The position numbers were made by a program, and so were the translations under genes. 64,000 nucleotides of DNA from Paraburkholderia tagetis (GTDB taxonomy: Bacteria; Pseudomonadota; Gammaproteobacteria; Burkholderiales; Burkholderiaceae), in assembly GCF_022213065.1 (NCBI RefSeq), contig NZ_JAKLJA010000013.1:120019-184018 (forward strand), written 5' to 3'. Position 1 is the first letter of the stretch; each line of letters opens with the position of its first letter. Below, in pieces: positions 23,968 through 33,833 of this stretch. The notes beneath the pieces were generated by a model. The model did not search any database and had not been told where the DNA came from. It saw nothing but the letters and a program-made list of their open reading frames with translations.

Positions 23968-25722
23968 ATGAAAATCAGAAAGAGGCTGGCGGCTTTGCCG
24001 CTCACAGCCCTGGTCACTCTCGCGCCCAATGTGCCTGCACAAAGCCTGGGCGGCCTGGAAACCGAGCAGAACCAGCAACAACGACTTGAGGCGCAACAGC
24101 GCGAGGCGGCGGTGTCGGCGCCTGCCGTGCGCTCGACCGTGCCGAAGATCGAAGCGTATCCCGATCTTCCGCACGAATCGCCGTGCTTTCGCATCGACCG
24201 CTTTACGCTCGATGTCCCTGAGACGTTGCCGCCAGGCACACGCACGAAAGGCGCGTCCGCGTTGCCGCTTGACCCGTTCGCATTCGCGCGCGAATGGCTC
24301 GACCACTACGAGGGGCAGTCCCCCAAGGGGACTTCCTCCGGGGCGTGTGTCGGCAAGGAAGGTATCAACGTGCTCACGAAGGGATTGCAGCAAGCCATTC
24401 TGAGCCGCGGCTACGTGACCACGCGCGTACTCGTACAGCCGCAAGACCTGTCGACCGGCACGCTCGCGTTCGCGCTCGTGCCGGGAATCGTGCGACAGGT
24501 GCGATTTGCGGACCCTACGCTTTGGGGAACATGGAAGACCGCCTTCCCGACGAGCAGCGGCGACGTGCTGAATCTCCGCGATCTTGAGCAAGGTCTGGAG
24601 CAGATGAAGCGCGTCGCGTCGCAAGACGTGGACATGAAGATCGAGCCGACCGAAATACCAGGAGAAAGTGACGTTGTACTGAACATCAAGCGCTCGAAGC
24701 CGTGGACGTTCGTCGCATCGGTTGATAACAGCGGCACAGATGCGACAGGCAAATGGCAAGGCAACATCAGCCTTGGCCTCAACAACCCGCTTGGCCTGAA
24801 CGACATCCTTTCGCTAGGCGCGAATCAGGACCTGTCGTTCGGCAACAAGGCGCTCGGCTCGCACGGCTTCAACGGATCGTATTCGGTCCCGTGGGGATAC
24901 TGGACCGCGACGCTCTCGGGGTACACGAATACCTACTACCAGAATATCGCGGGCGTGAATCGGACGTTCGTGTCGAGCGGCAATACGCAGACGGCCGCGC
25001 TGCGCATTGCGCGCGTGATATCGCGCAGCCAGAACGACGTGCTCGGCGGCTATGTGCAGCTATCGAAGCGATTCGGCGAGAGTTTCATCGACGACACGAC
25101 GATACCGACACAGGCGCGTAACAACACATTCCTTGAACTAGGCGCGACGGACCGCCATTACTTCGGCGCGGCGCAGTTCGATGGCACGCTCGCGTATCGT
25201 CAGGGCATCGGCGGCTTCGGCGCGACAGCGGACCCGTATCCTGACGGTCCAACCTATCGCTATCACATGGCGGTGCTCGACGCGAACCTGGCGGTGCCGT
25301 TCGCGATTGCCGGCCAGGGCTTCCGGTACGTTGGAACCGTTCACGGCCAGTTCACGAATGACACGCTGTTCTACGTCGACGGCCTGACCATCGGCAGTCG
25401 CTACACCGTGCGCGGATTCGACGGTGAGACGATGCTCGCGGCCGAACGCGGCTTCTACTGGCGCAACGAATTGCAATGGCCCGTGTTCCAGACGGGACAG
25501 ACTCTCTATGCGGGGATCGACTACGGGCGCGTGTTCGGACCCAACACGGCGGCACTGGTGGGGACGCAACTCGCAGGCGCGGTGATTGGCATTCGTGGCG
25601 GCGTGCCGACGAAGTACGTCGGAGTCTCGTATGACCTGTTCGCGGGCACGCCAATCTACAAGCCAGAGGGATACCCGACCGCGCGATGGACGGTCGGGTT
25701 TCAGATGACGGCAGCGTTCTAG
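23968..25722 (+). CDS. cdiB: TpsB outer-membrane transporter of the CDI system (BcpB/CdiB)
   Basis: A 584-residue ShlB/FhaC/HecB-family transporter. A signal peptide (about 1-25, ending NVPAQS) is followed by a Gln-rich linker helix, two POTRA domains (about 70-225; a GLQQAILSRGYVTTRVLV strand-helix unit in the first), and a 16-strand barrel ending in the terminal Phe typical of outer-membrane proteins (VGFQMTAAF). The conserved barrel motif reads GSRYTVRGFDGE, the equivalent of the V-R-G-Y loop that enters the pore. It moves the unfolded exoprotein across the outer membrane. It starts 24 bases after the duplicated-domain ORF, so it is the last gene of the locus, in the bcpAIOB order rather than the enterobacterial cdiBAI order. 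Confidence 0.93.
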   Translation: MKIRKRLAALPLTALVTLAPNVPAQSLGGLETEQNQQQRLEAQQREAAVSAPAVRSTVPKIEAYPDLPHESPCFRIDRFTLDVPETLPPGTRTKGASALPLDPFAFAREWLDHYEGQSPKGTSSGACVGKEGINVLTKGLQQAILSRGYVTTRVLVQPQDLSTGTLAFALVPGIVRQVRFADPTLWGTWKTAFPTSSGDVLNLRDLEQGLEQMKRVASQDVDMKIEPTEIPGESDVVLNIKRSKPWTFVASVDNSGTDATGKWQGNISLGLNNPLGLNDILSLGANQDLSFGNKALGSHGFNGSYSVPWGYWTATLSGYTNTYYQNIAGVNRTFVSSGNTQTAALRIARVISRSQNDVLGGYVQLSKRFGESFIDDTTIPTQARNNTFLELGATDRHYFGAAQFDGTLAYRQGIGGFGATADPYPDGPTYRYHMAVLDANLAVPFAIAGQGFRYVGTVHGQFTNDTLFYVDGLTIGSRYTVRGFDGETMLAAERGFYWRNELQWPVFQTGQTLYAGIDYGRVFGPNTAALVGTQLAGAVIGIRGGVPTKYVGVSYDLFAGTPIYKPEGYPTARWTVGFQMTAAF

Positions 25723-25873
25723 GCTGGTCGCACTTGCTGAATGTGGAGCGGCGCAGACTGCTCGGCGCTTCGACCATCAGCCTGAACGCGTCGCCGGCGC
25801 TCGGGCTGGCATTCCGCAGTTGGTGCGATGGCAGGATTGCGAAGGATGCAACCCCGGCAGGACCGCTCAGCGG

Positions 25874-26140
25874 CTAGTGCCCATGCGCATGCCGGAACCA
25901 GGGGCCCTTTTTGACGCGCTTTTTGGGGGTGTCAACGTGAAATCCCGCCGAGACCAAAAGAAGGACGCCAGCAAAGGGCCAGGCATAGGTCGCGAGGGAG
26001 AAGCAAAGCCAATATGCATCTTGTGGAGGGTACGTCTGGAGCGCCCAGACCAGGCAAGCAGCTGGCAATATCAGCAGACACAACGCCGACCGATTCAGAA
26101 AAGCGGCGACCCTTGCATTCTTGCGCGTCTGAGCTTGCAT
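25874..26140 (-). CDS. Small two-helix membrane protein
   Basis: An 88-residue protein with hydrophobic segments LCLLILPAACLVWAL and YAWPFAGVLLLVSAGF and a basic, His-rich tail. The ATG at 26140 has GGAGG six bases upstream, which decides the start over longer in-frame options. I do not recognise a family. It lies alone between the CDI locus and the ABC transporter genes. Confidence 0.55.
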   Translation of the reverse strand: MQAQTRKNARVAAFLNRSALCLLILPAACLVWALQTYPPQDAYWLCFSLATYAWPFAGVLLLVSAGFHVDTPKKRVKKGPWFRHAHGH

Positions 26141-26355
26141 GCCTGCCTCCGTAGGGAATGGCACTGAGACATAGAGTCGCACGGTAGCCATTTCACGAAA
26201 ACTTGGTGAAATCCCTAATCGGGCCGGGCACCCCCTCCGGCTTTGCTGCGAGATCGGGACGCCCGCACTCGGCCGCAACGCCGGTCAGTTGACGGGAACG
26301 GCTAACGGCGCCTCATACCCAGGGCGCCTCGCGGCTTTCGAATAGTCCCGCTGCG

Positions 26356-27063
26356 TCACCTCGCAGCTACGCTTGCATCGAGCCGCGACGACTTGCGGCG
26401 CACGAGCAGTGCATTGGCAATCCACTGCAGCGCGCCGCATAGCAGCAGATAAACGATCCCGACGAACAAAAAGATTTGCGCCGGATACACCAGCAAACGG
26501 TTGTTGACCTGATTGGCAAGGAACGTGAATTCAGGCACGCCCACGATATACGCGAGCGACGTATCCTTGATCAACGCCACCCACTGATTGACGAACGACG
26601 GCATCATCACGCGCACGGCTTGCGGCAGGATCACTTCGCGCAATGTCTGCCAGCGCGTCAAGCCGAGCGAGAACGCGGCCTGCCACTGCCCCGCGCCGAT
26701 CGCGGTAATGCCGGCCTGCACCGAATGCGAGAGATACGCGCCACCGATCAGCGCCAACGCACACACGACGGTCGCGAGGCCCGGAACGTCAACGTGCAGC
26801 AGAATCGGCATCAGGAAGAACGTCCAGAAAATCAGCATCAGCACGGGTATCGCGCGAAAGAACGCCACCACGGCGGTCAGCGCGAGACGAACGACGCCGC
26901 GCGTCATGGCAAGCGCGATGCCGCCAGCGAGACCCACCAGCGCAGCAAGCAATGCCGATACCACCGAGAGCGCGATCGTCAACGCAACGCCTCCCAGCGG
27001 TCCTACCGGGAATGTCCCGAACAGCAGATAACGCAGTGCAGGCGCCCACTCGAACCCGTTCAC
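26356..27063 (-). CDS. Polar amino-acid ABC transporter permease (second subunit)
   Basis: A 235-residue inner-membrane permease of the HisM/GltK type. It has about five hydrophobic helices and the EAA loop (QWQAAFSLGLTRWQTLREVILPQ region, with the downstream Gly) that contacts the ATPase. The start is GTG at 27063, overlapping the stop of the first permease as GTGA. Longer in-frame starts would run through the upstream gene. With its neighbour it would form the membrane channel for an amino acid, probably glutamate/aspartate-like by family resemblance. No ATPase gene follows. Confidence 0.85.
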   Translation of the reverse strand: MNGFEWAPALRYLLFGTFPVGPLGGVALTIALSVVSALLAALVGLAGGIALAMTRGVVRLALTAVVAFFRAIPVLMLIFWTFFLMPILLHVDVPGLATVVCALALIGGAYLSHSVQAGITAIGAGQWQAAFSLGLTRWQTLREVILPQAVRVMMPSFVNQWVALIKDTSLAYIVGVPEFTFLANQVNNRLLVYPAQIFLFVGIVYLLLCGALQWIANALLVRRKSSRLDASVAAR

Positions 27064-27800
27064 GCGCGGCCTCGCTGCAATCCGCGCACACCGGCGCGTT
27101 GCCAGAGCACCAGCGCAACCTCGATGATCGCGATGGCCAGTACATAGAATACGGTGGCGGTGCCGAATGCCTGGAACGTCCTGAAGCTTTCCGTATCGAC
27201 CTGACGCGACATATACGAGAGTTCGCCGACGCCTATCGCCATCGTCAGCGACGAATTCTTTATCACGTTCATGTATTGGCCGACGAGTGGCGGCGTCGCA
27301 ATGCGCAACGCCTGCGGCAGGATCACATGGCGCAGCGTCGCGTAACGGCCCAGGCCAAGCGCCGCAGCCGCGTGCCACTGTGCACGGCTCACGCCACGCA
27401 TGCCGGCCAAAAACTCTTCGCCGATGAACGCGGTCGTGTAGCAGGTCAGTCCCACCCAGCCCGCGAACAACTCGAAGGTCGGCCAGCGCAGCGTGAGCGG
27501 CCCAGGCGTTGCCATGTGCGGCGTGTTAAGCCAAGTCATCCAGTCGGATGGCAAAACCGCCGCTACGCCGAAGTACCAGAACAGCAGTTGAACGAGCAAC
27601 GGCGAATTGCGGACGACGAACACGTAAAGCGCCGCCGCGCGTGCAACTGCGCCGCCGGGTTTGCTGCTGGCCGTGCGCGCAACCGCCAGCAAAAAACCCA
27701 GCGGCGTCGCGCACGACGCCGCGCAGGCGGACAGCATCAGCGTCACGAAGAAGCCCTGTTCGAGCCACGCGAGATACTTCGGTTCAAGCCAGTTATGCAT
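27060..27800 (-). CDS. Polar amino-acid ABC transporter permease (first subunit)
   Basis: A 246-residue permease of the GltJ/HisQ type. Visible are an early helix GFFVTLMLSACAASCATPLGFLL, the RNSPLLVQLLFWYFG segment common to this family, and the EAA loop around AAALGLGRYATLRHVILPQA. It is transcribed after the binding-protein gene (11 bases downstream) and overlaps the second permease. The pair plus binding protein make an uptake system lacking only its ATPase. Confidence 0.87.
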   Translation of the reverse strand: MHNWLEPKYLAWLEQGFFVTLMLSACAASCATPLGFLLAVARTASSKPGGAVARAAALYVFVVRNSPLLVQLLFWYFGVAAVLPSDWMTWLNTPHMATPGPLTLRWPTFELFAGWVGLTCYTTAFIGEEFLAGMRGVSRAQWHAAAALGLGRYATLRHVILPQALRIATPPLVGQYMNVIKNSSLTMAIGVGELSYMSRQVDTESFRTFQAFGTATVFYVLAIAIIEVALVLWQRAGVRGLQRGRA

Positions 27801-27811
27801 GAATCAGGCGC

Positions 27812-28645
27812 TCAACCGTTTTTTTGCGCATCGCCGATCTTGAAGAGACGAGGCAACGGCGTCGCACTCTTCGGGCCGAACCACTTGTCGTAAATCTGCG
27901 CAGCTTCGCCTTGGGTTTCGAGGCGCGTCAGCGTACCGTTCACCACGTCGAGCAAGCGCGTTTCGCCTTTGGGCACGCCAACGCCTTCGTAGTCGTTCGA
28001 GATCGTGAATGAGGAAATCTCGTAGTTCGCCTTGTCCGGTGCGCGCGCAAGCAGCGCAACCAGCTTCGGACCGTCCTGGGTAATGGCCTGCACGTTGCCC
28101 GTGCGCAGCGCGGCGAAGGCAAAAGGCGTGTCGTCATAGGCGACGATGGTTGCGTTCGGGAATTTCGCGCGCACCTGCTGCTCGTTGGTCGTGCCCTTGT
28201 CCGCGCCGATACGCAGGTTCTTTAGTTGCTCCGGAGACCTGATTACGCCCTTCTTCGCAATGAACTGGGTGCCCGATGCGAAGTACGGCGTGCTGAAATC
28301 CACTTCCTTTCTACGATCATCGGTGATCGTGAAGTTGGCGAAAACCAGATCGACCTTGCCCGACTTCAGAAACGCGATGCGATTGGCCGGATTGGTCGGC
28401 TGGACTTCGAGCTTCACGCCAAGGCTTTTCGCCACGGCGCGCGCATAGTCCACGTCGAGCCCGACGATCTGATTGTCCTTTGAATCGACAAAGCCAAACG
28501 GCGGGTTGCTGTCGAATGCAGCGACGCGCAGCACGCCCGCCCGCTTGATATCGTCCAGACGATCCGCATGCGCGGAATTCGATGCCCCGGCCAGAAGTGC
28601 CGTCAACAGTGCGGCAGGCACTGCGCCCCAGATTCTGTTTTTCAT
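27812..28645 (-). CDS. Periplasmic amino-acid-binding protein of an ABC transporter
   Basis: A 277-residue SBP_bac_3-family protein with a signal peptide (MKNRIWGAVPAALLTALLAG to SAHA). Typical elements are DIKRAGVLRVAAFDSNPPFG, IVGLDVDYARAVA, VDLVFANFTITDDRRKEVDF and an acidic DGPKLVAL segment. It should bind a polar amino acid and hand it to the two permeases encoded directly downstream. The start at 28645 is supported by AAGGAA upstream; a longer frame lacks this. A short direct repeat (GTCATTGCA twice) about 50 bases upstream may be regulatory. Confidence 0.9.
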   Translation of the reverse strand: MKNRIWGAVPAALLTALLAGASNSAHADRLDDIKRAGVLRVAAFDSNPPFGFVDSKDNQIVGLDVDYARAVAKSLGVKLEVQPTNPANRIAFLKSGKVDLVFANFTITDDRRKEVDFSTPYFASGTQFIAKKGVIRSPEQLKNLRIGADKGTTNEQQVRAKFPNATIVAYDDTPFAFAALRTGNVQAITQDGPKLVALLARAPDKANYEISSFTISNDYEGVGVPKGETRLLDVVNGTLTRLETQGEAAQIYDKWFGPKSATPLPRLFKIGDAQKNG

Positions 28646-28825
28646 TGTCGAGATTCCTTCGTTGGTTGCCCGTGCGCTGTCGCTGTCATTGCAGACTGTC
28701 ATTGCAACAAGCGCTGGCGAATACACAGCCTATCGGTACGACGGGCGCGAAGGAACCAAGCTTTTTTCAGATCGAAAGCGACACGGGAGATTTGGGGCAG
28801 CGGCGTGCTTGCGGAGCACATCGCG

Positions 28826-29518
28826 TCATGGCGTACCGTAGTCGACCCGCGCCGCGCCGATGATGCTGCCGTCCGGCGCCTGAACGAGCACCGCCGCCCG
28901 CTCGCCCGCGGGCACCTCTGGATGGAGCTTCAGCGTAGCGCCATTCCACTGACCGATCGACTGAACCGAGCGAACGATATTCGCTTCCTTGAGCGCGCGG
29001 CCCGAGTTTTCGCCACGCCCGACAGCCGTGATGTGCTCGCGGTCATAGCCGACAAGCAGTACCTGAGCGCTTCCAGAGCCGGCCCCCACATCGATCGATA
29101 GCGTGCCGCCCGCGCGCTTGCCGCTCACGGCCACTGACGTTGCGTCACTGGCCTGCGCGGACCGGATCGCTTTCTCCCCGGCCGCACGATTCGAACCCAC
29201 GAAGCTCTTGCGACCATCGACCACCATTTCTGGCGTATAGGCGCTGTCGCCAAAGCGCGCACTGTAAGCGGCCTGCCGTTGCGTGGCGGCTTCCAGCGAA
29301 TACGGATCCTTCCAGCCGAGGCTGTTCCAGTAGGTCACGTGAAACGCCAGAGGCAGGACGTCCTGACGACTGTTCGACAGATCGGACAAATAGGCATCGG
29401 CCGGTGGACAAGAAGAGCATCCCTGCGACGTGAACAATTCAACCACGACAGGTCTGGCCGACGCGGCGACAGGCAGGACCGCAAGCAAGGCGAAAGCTGA
29501 AAGAAGACGCACGAACAT
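28826..29518 (-). CDS. DUF1223 thioredoxin-like secreted protein
   Basis: A 230-residue protein with a signal peptide (about 1-21) and the DUF1223 signature VVELFTSQGCSSCPPADAYL, whose C-x-x-C resembles a thioredoxin active site. The rest includes FHVTYWNSLGWKDPYS, AYTPEMVVDG and GRGENSGRALKEANIVR, all typical of the family. A periplasmic redox role is suggested by the fold, but no substrate is established. It diverges from the cytochrome b/molybdopterin genes, which also act at the periplasmic face, so a shared electron-transfer context is possible. Confidence 0.85.
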   Translation of the reverse strand: MFVRLLSAFALLAVLPVAASARPVVVELFTSQGCSSCPPADAYLSDLSNSRQDVLPLAFHVTYWNSLGWKDPYSLEAATQRQAAYSARFGDSAYTPEMVVDGRKSFVGSNRAAGEKAIRSAQASDATSVAVSGKRAGGTLSIDVGAGSGSAQVLLVGYDREHITAVGRGENSGRALKEANIVRSVQSIGQWNGATLKLHPEVPAGERAAVLVQAPDGSIIGAARVDYGTP

Positions 29519-29681
29519 GACTGGCCTCCGAAACGCGTGGTTTGCCCTCTAGTCCCAATAGTTCGTCGTGGAAGCGCCAAAAGTTACAGCGTGGCGCGCA
29601 AAAAATTTCTTGCGCGCCGCTGTAACCGTCGACCAGCGTGCAGCGAATTCACCTGTACCTGCCCGCCACGAGGGATTCGCC

Positions 29682-30320
29682 ATGGAAACAACAACCGGTC
29701 AAACGCACGCAAGCCCGCCGCTCGCGTCCGGAACACGCGCGATCCATCCGCTGTGGCTGCGCATCACGCACTGGCTCAACGCGCTTGCTGCGCTGCTCAT
29801 GATGTTTTCCGGCTGGCGCATTTACGACGCCTCGCCGGTCTTCCCCGGCATCGTCATCCCCACGTCGATCACACTCGGGGGCTGGCTCGGCGGTGCGCTG
29901 CAATGGCATTTCGCGGCGATGTGGTTACTCGTCTTCAACGGAATCGTCTATCTCGCGCTCAATCTCGCGAGCCGGCGCATGTTCACCAGATTCTTTCCGC
30001 TAAGCCCACGCGCCATCCTGGTCGATCTGCGCGCCGCGCTTGCCGGCCATCTTTCGCACGCCGACCCGCATCACTACAACGCTGTGCAAAAGCTGGCCTA
30101 TCTCGTCGCAATCGCGGACCTGATCGTGCTCGTGCTCTCCGGTCTCGCCATCTGGAAGTCCGTGCAGTTTCCGCTGCTGCGCGATCTCATGGGCGGCTAC
30201 GACAACGCCCGTGTCGTGCACTTCTGCGCCATGTCGCTGCTGGCTGCATTCGTTGTCGTGCATGTAACGATGGTGGCGCTCGTGCCACGCTCGTTGCTCA
30301 CCATGCTGCGCGGCCATTGA
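29682..30320 (+). CDS. Cytochrome b561-type membrane subunit
   Basis: A 212-residue membrane protein with about four hydrophobic helices and conserved-looking histidines that may bind two b haems: RITHWLNAL, QWHFAAMWLL, VVHFCAMS and VVHVTMVALV. It matches the cytochrome b/b6-domain electron-transfer subunits that partner molybdenum oxidoreductases. The start at 29682 is chosen for GAGGG upstream and because the earlier part of the frame is unlike a protein start. The molybdopterin enzyme gene begins 19 bases downstream, so the two form one operon and probably one complex. Confidence 0.85.
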   Translation: METTTGQTHASPPLASGTRAIHPLWLRITHWLNALAALLMMFSGWRIYDASPVFPGIVIPTSITLGGWLGGALQWHFAAMWLLVFNGIVYLALNLASRRMFTRFFPLSPRAILVDLRAALAGHLSHADPHHYNAVQKLAYLVAIADLIVLVLSGLAIWKSVQFPLLRDLMGGYDNARVVHFCAMSLLAAFVVVHVTMVALVPRSLLTMLRGH

Positions 30321-30339
30321 AGATTGAAGAGGATTCCAG

Positions 30340-31125
<786 letters not shown>

Positions 31126-31172
31126 GCGTTTGCCGAACCCCTCTGTCTTTCCAACCCGCAAGGAGTACAGCA

Positions 31173-31445
31173 ATGAAGAAGATCATGATTGCCGCTATCG
31201 TTGTCGGCGCCGCGACGTTCGGCGCAGGTGTCACTGGCGCATTCGCCCAGGCGAGCGGCGCGATGGGCCACGACAGCATGTCGAAGGACACGATGAGCAA
31301 AAGCGCCATGTCGCACGACGCCATGAGCAAGAGCGGCGGCAAGAGTGGCGCCATGGCGCATGACAAGATGGCCAAGGGCTCGTCCATGAAGAAGCATGAC
31401 GCAATGGGAATGGACCATCCCGCTTCGGGAGCCATGTCGCAATGA
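31173..31445 (+). CDS. Secreted Met/Lys/Asp repeat protein (MxKDx type)
   Basis: A 90-residue protein with a signal peptide (MKKIMIAAIVVGAATFGAG to AFA) followed by imperfect five-residue repeats of the type M-S-K-D-x / M-S-H-D-A, ending with a Met/His-rich tail. This matches the small pentapeptide MxKDx repeat proteins found beside oxidoreductases in Burkholderiales. The Met/His content suggests copper or other metal binding, but this is inference. AAGGAG precedes the ATG. It follows the molybdopterin gene by 47 bases and probably ends the operon. Confidence 0.8.
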   Translation: MKKIMIAAIVVGAATFGAGVTGAFAQASGAMGHDSMSKDTMSKSAMSHDAMSKSGGKSGAMAHDKMAKGSSMKKHDAMGMDHPASGAMSQ

Positions 31446-31549
31446 GCCCGCGGATCGCGGCGCGATCGGATCCCCCCGCATCGTGTGCTGAATCGCGTTG
31501 CGTGCCTGGCGTGCTGATCGGCTGGCTGATGCCGTGGGCAGCACAAACA

Positions 31550-31580
31550 AAAAAACCGGCTGCGAGGCCGGTTTTTTTGC
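31550..31580. terminator. Bidirectional rho-independent terminator
   Basis: AAAACCGGC and GCCGGTTTT form a stem around TGCGAG. An A-run on one side and T-run on the other mean it can stop both the plus-strand oxidoreductase operon and the minus-strand tRNA-Leu transcript. Confidence 0.85.
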
Positions 31581-31616
31581 GCCTGTCCGCAGACATGCGG
31601 TGCAAGCAAAGCTTTC

Positions 31617-31701
31617 TGGTGCTCAGAGCGGGACTCGAACCCGCATGCCTTTCGGCGCTACCCCCTCAAGATAGTGCGTCTACCAATTTCGCCACCTGAG
31701 C
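31617..31701 (-). tRNA. tRNA-Leu (anticodon GAG), CCA encoded
   Basis: The reverse strand folds as a class II tRNA. The acceptor GCTCAGG pairs with TCTGAGC, the anticodon stem CTATC/GGTAG encloses TTGAGGG giving anticodon GAG, a long variable arm follows, and the T arm is GCGGG-TTCGAGT-CCCGC. The discriminator A and CCA are genome-encoded at 31617-31620. It reads CUC and CUU leucine codons. Confidence 0.95.
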
Positions 31702-31793
31702 AAGAGGAACGGGATTGTATCGACTCACCGGAGATTTTTGAAGACCCCTATCGAAAAAAATTTCAGCCCCGCGAATGTGCCGCTCACGCACCC

Positions 31794-32636
31794 TCAACCA
31801 TCGACTTCGCGCAGAAATTCCGCCACCATCGCCGCCACCTGGGCTTCCTGCTCGCGATGCGGTACGTGGCGCACGCCGTCCATGATCGCCGCACGGGCCG
31901 GACCGCTCACGCGCGCCGCAATCGTCTCGGGATGCACGCGCGTGCCGTACTCGTCGAGACTGCCGTGGATCGCGAGCGTGGCGCACTGCACGCGTGGCAG
32001 CACCGCATCGAGCGACCAGTCGGCGAATTCGGGGGAAAGCCACGTTTCGATCCACGCGTCGAGCACCCATTGCGTCTTCTCGCCGTGATAGCGCGCCAGC
32101 CGGGCGAACTGCGCGGGATCGCGAAACTGCTCGCGCGCCACGCGTATGCCCGCCAGCGTGCGGTCTTCCGCGAAGGTCTGCGCCGCCTCGGTCACGAGCG
32201 CCACGCAACGCGGCGGGTGCTGCGCGGCACATTCGATCGCCATGCCGCCGCCCACGCTGTGGCCGAACACCACGAAGCGGTCGATCCCCAGTTGCTCGCA
32301 CAGCGCCGGAAAGTCGTGCTGCGCCTCGTCCCGCACGAACGCCTCGCCCAGCCGGTCCGTGCGCGCATCGGAGGCGCCAAAGCCTGCTCGGTCGTAAGCA
32401 ATCACGCGCCGATTGGTTGCGCGCGCAAGCGTCTGCGGAAAAGCGCCCCACAGCGCGACGCAGCCCAGCGAGTCGTGCAGCAGAACGATCGGCGCGCGGC
32501 GCGCGCCCGCTTCGTTCGCCGTGTCCGGCGAAACATCCGGCCCCCAACTGCGCGCAAACAGCCGGCCCTTTGCGGTCTCGATCCAATGATCCTGTGCGTC
32601 CTGCGGGTGCTGCATCGTGGCTTGCGTCTCGCTCAT
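31794..32636 (-). CDS. Alpha/beta-fold hydrolase
   Basis: A 280-residue alpha/beta hydrolase. APIVLLHDSLG forms the oxyanion strand-turn, FGHSVGGG the nucleophile elbow with Ser, an Asp follows IHGSLDEYG, and MDGVRHVPHRE supplies the catalytic His. No signal peptide is present, so it is cytoplasmic. The substrate class (ester, lactone or C-C bond) cannot be told. It lies on the same strand downstream of azlD with a 21-base gap, so it may be co-transcribed. Confidence 0.87.
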   Translation of the reverse strand: MSETQATMQHPQDAQDHWIETAKGRLFARSWGPDVSPDTANEAGARRAPIVLLHDSLGCVALWGAFPQTLARATNRRVIAYDRAGFGASDARTDRLGEAFVRDEAQHDFPALCEQLGIDRFVVFGHSVGGGMAIECAAQHPPRCVALVTEAAQTFAEDRTLAGIRVAREQFRDPAQFARLARYHGEKTQWVLDAWIETWLSPEFADWSLDAVLPRVQCATLAIHGSLDEYGTRVHPETIAARVSGPARAAIMDGVRHVPHREQEAQVAAMVAEFLREVDG

Positions 32637-32657
32637 GCTCGTTCAGGTGTCGATGGT

Positions 32658-32984
32658 TTATCCGATCAGATGCCGCAGTATGCCCGTCGATGCAACACCG
32701 ATGATCACCGTCGGCAGCAGCGAGAACCGCGTCGCGGCCAACAGTGTAATCGCGAGCGCCAGCAAATCCGCGGGATGGCGCGACACGAAGGCCGGCGCGA
32801 TTACCGAAATCAGCACGCAGCCCGGCACATTTTCCATCACCGCGCGCATGCGCGGGCTCAGCGTTCGATCGCGCAGCACCAGGTAGCCGAGAATGCGCGT
32901 GAGGTAGGTCGTGGCGGCCATCAGCACGATGGTCGCGACGGTGGTGACGGTGGCGGCTGTGCTGGCTGTCGTGGAGTCAAACAT
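32658..32984 (-). CDS. azlD: AzlD-type branched-chain amino-acid exporter small subunit
   Basis: A 108-residue protein with four hydrophobic segments and the AzlD features TYLTRILGYLVLRDR and PGCVLISVIAPAF. It is the small partner of AzlC in a two-subunit exporter for branched-chain amino acids or similar substrates. Its start overlaps the azlC stop by eight bases (ATGTTTGA), so translation is coupled. Confidence 0.88.
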   Translation of the reverse strand: MFDSTTASTAATVTTVATIVLMAATTYLTRILGYLVLRDRTLSPRMRAVMENVPGCVLISVIAPAFVSRHPADLLALAITLLAATRFSLLPTVIIGVASTGILRHLIG

Positions 32985-33747
32985 CGCGCGTCTCCCTCGT
33001 CTCCCTCGACGCCCGCGGCTCCATCAGCACGGCGGCTGCCAGCCCGGCGCAGGCGCCCGCCGCCACATACCAGGCGCCCGGCACGAACAGGTAAGTCACG
33101 GCCGCCACGGCGAGGCTCACGAACCACGGCAGGCTCGCGCGCGCGCTCTTCCACATGCCTTTGAGCAGCACCAGAAAGACCGCCGTGAACGCCATGTCGA
33201 ACCCGTACTGCTGCACGTCGCCCAGCACGGGGCCGAGCACCGCGCCCAGCGCCGTGAACGAGATCCACGTGAGCCACAGATTGACCGCGACGCCCAGGTA
33301 ATACGCCATGCTGATGTGGTCGGCGCCACGCGCTTTCACATCGGCCATCGCCAGCGCCCAGCTTTCGTCGCACATCAGAAAGAGCGACGCCAGCGCGCGC
33401 CGCAACGGCACGTGCCGCAGATACGGCGCGAGCGCCGCGCCCATCAGGATATGGCGCGCATTGACGAGAAACGACATCGCCACGATCAGCGCGATATGCG
33501 GCGGCGAGGTCCACAGGCGGATCGCCGCGAATTCCGAGCCGCCACCGAAGTTCATGCCCGTCATCATTGGCACTTCGAGCGTGCTCAGGCCCTTTTGCGT
33601 GGCCTGGGCGCCCAGCACCAGCGCGAACGGGACGAAACCCATCATGACGGGCAGCGCCGCGCGCATGCCGCGCGCGACTTCCGACGAGTAATGCGATTGC
33701 CGCGACGATTGCCGCCCACCGGCGGTTTGACCAGGGATACTGCTCAT
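32977..33747 (-). CDS. azlC: AzlC-type amino-acid exporter large subunit
   Basis: A 256-residue membrane protein of the AzlC family: GMRAALPVMMGFVPFALVLG, MTGMNFGGGSEFAA, NARHILMGAALAPYL and FLMCDESWALA are characteristic. It pairs with the overlapping azlD product. The start at 33747 is chosen because the longer frame would overlap the divergent Lrp control region. It is transcribed away from an Lrp/AsnC regulator, a frequent arrangement in which the regulator senses the amino acid and controls its export. Confidence 0.9.
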   Translation of the reverse strand: MSSIPGQTAGGRQSSRQSHYSSEVARGMRAALPVMMGFVPFALVLGAQATQKGLSTLEVPMMTGMNFGGGSEFAAIRLWTSPPHIALIVAMSFLVNARHILMGAALAPYLRHVPLRRALASLFLMCDESWALAMADVKARGADHISMAYYLGVAVNLWLTWISFTALGAVLGPVLGDVQQYGFDMAFTAVFLVLLKGMWKSARASLPWFVSLAVAAVTYLFVPGAWYVAAGACAGLAAAVLMEPRASRETRETRDV

Positions 33748-33833
33748 TGACTTCACGACTCCTGCAAAGGGCAGATATTTTCTGCCGAATGCGTTCGAAT
33801 CGGGTTGCGTTGTTGCCATTTGGAAAAGAAAAT

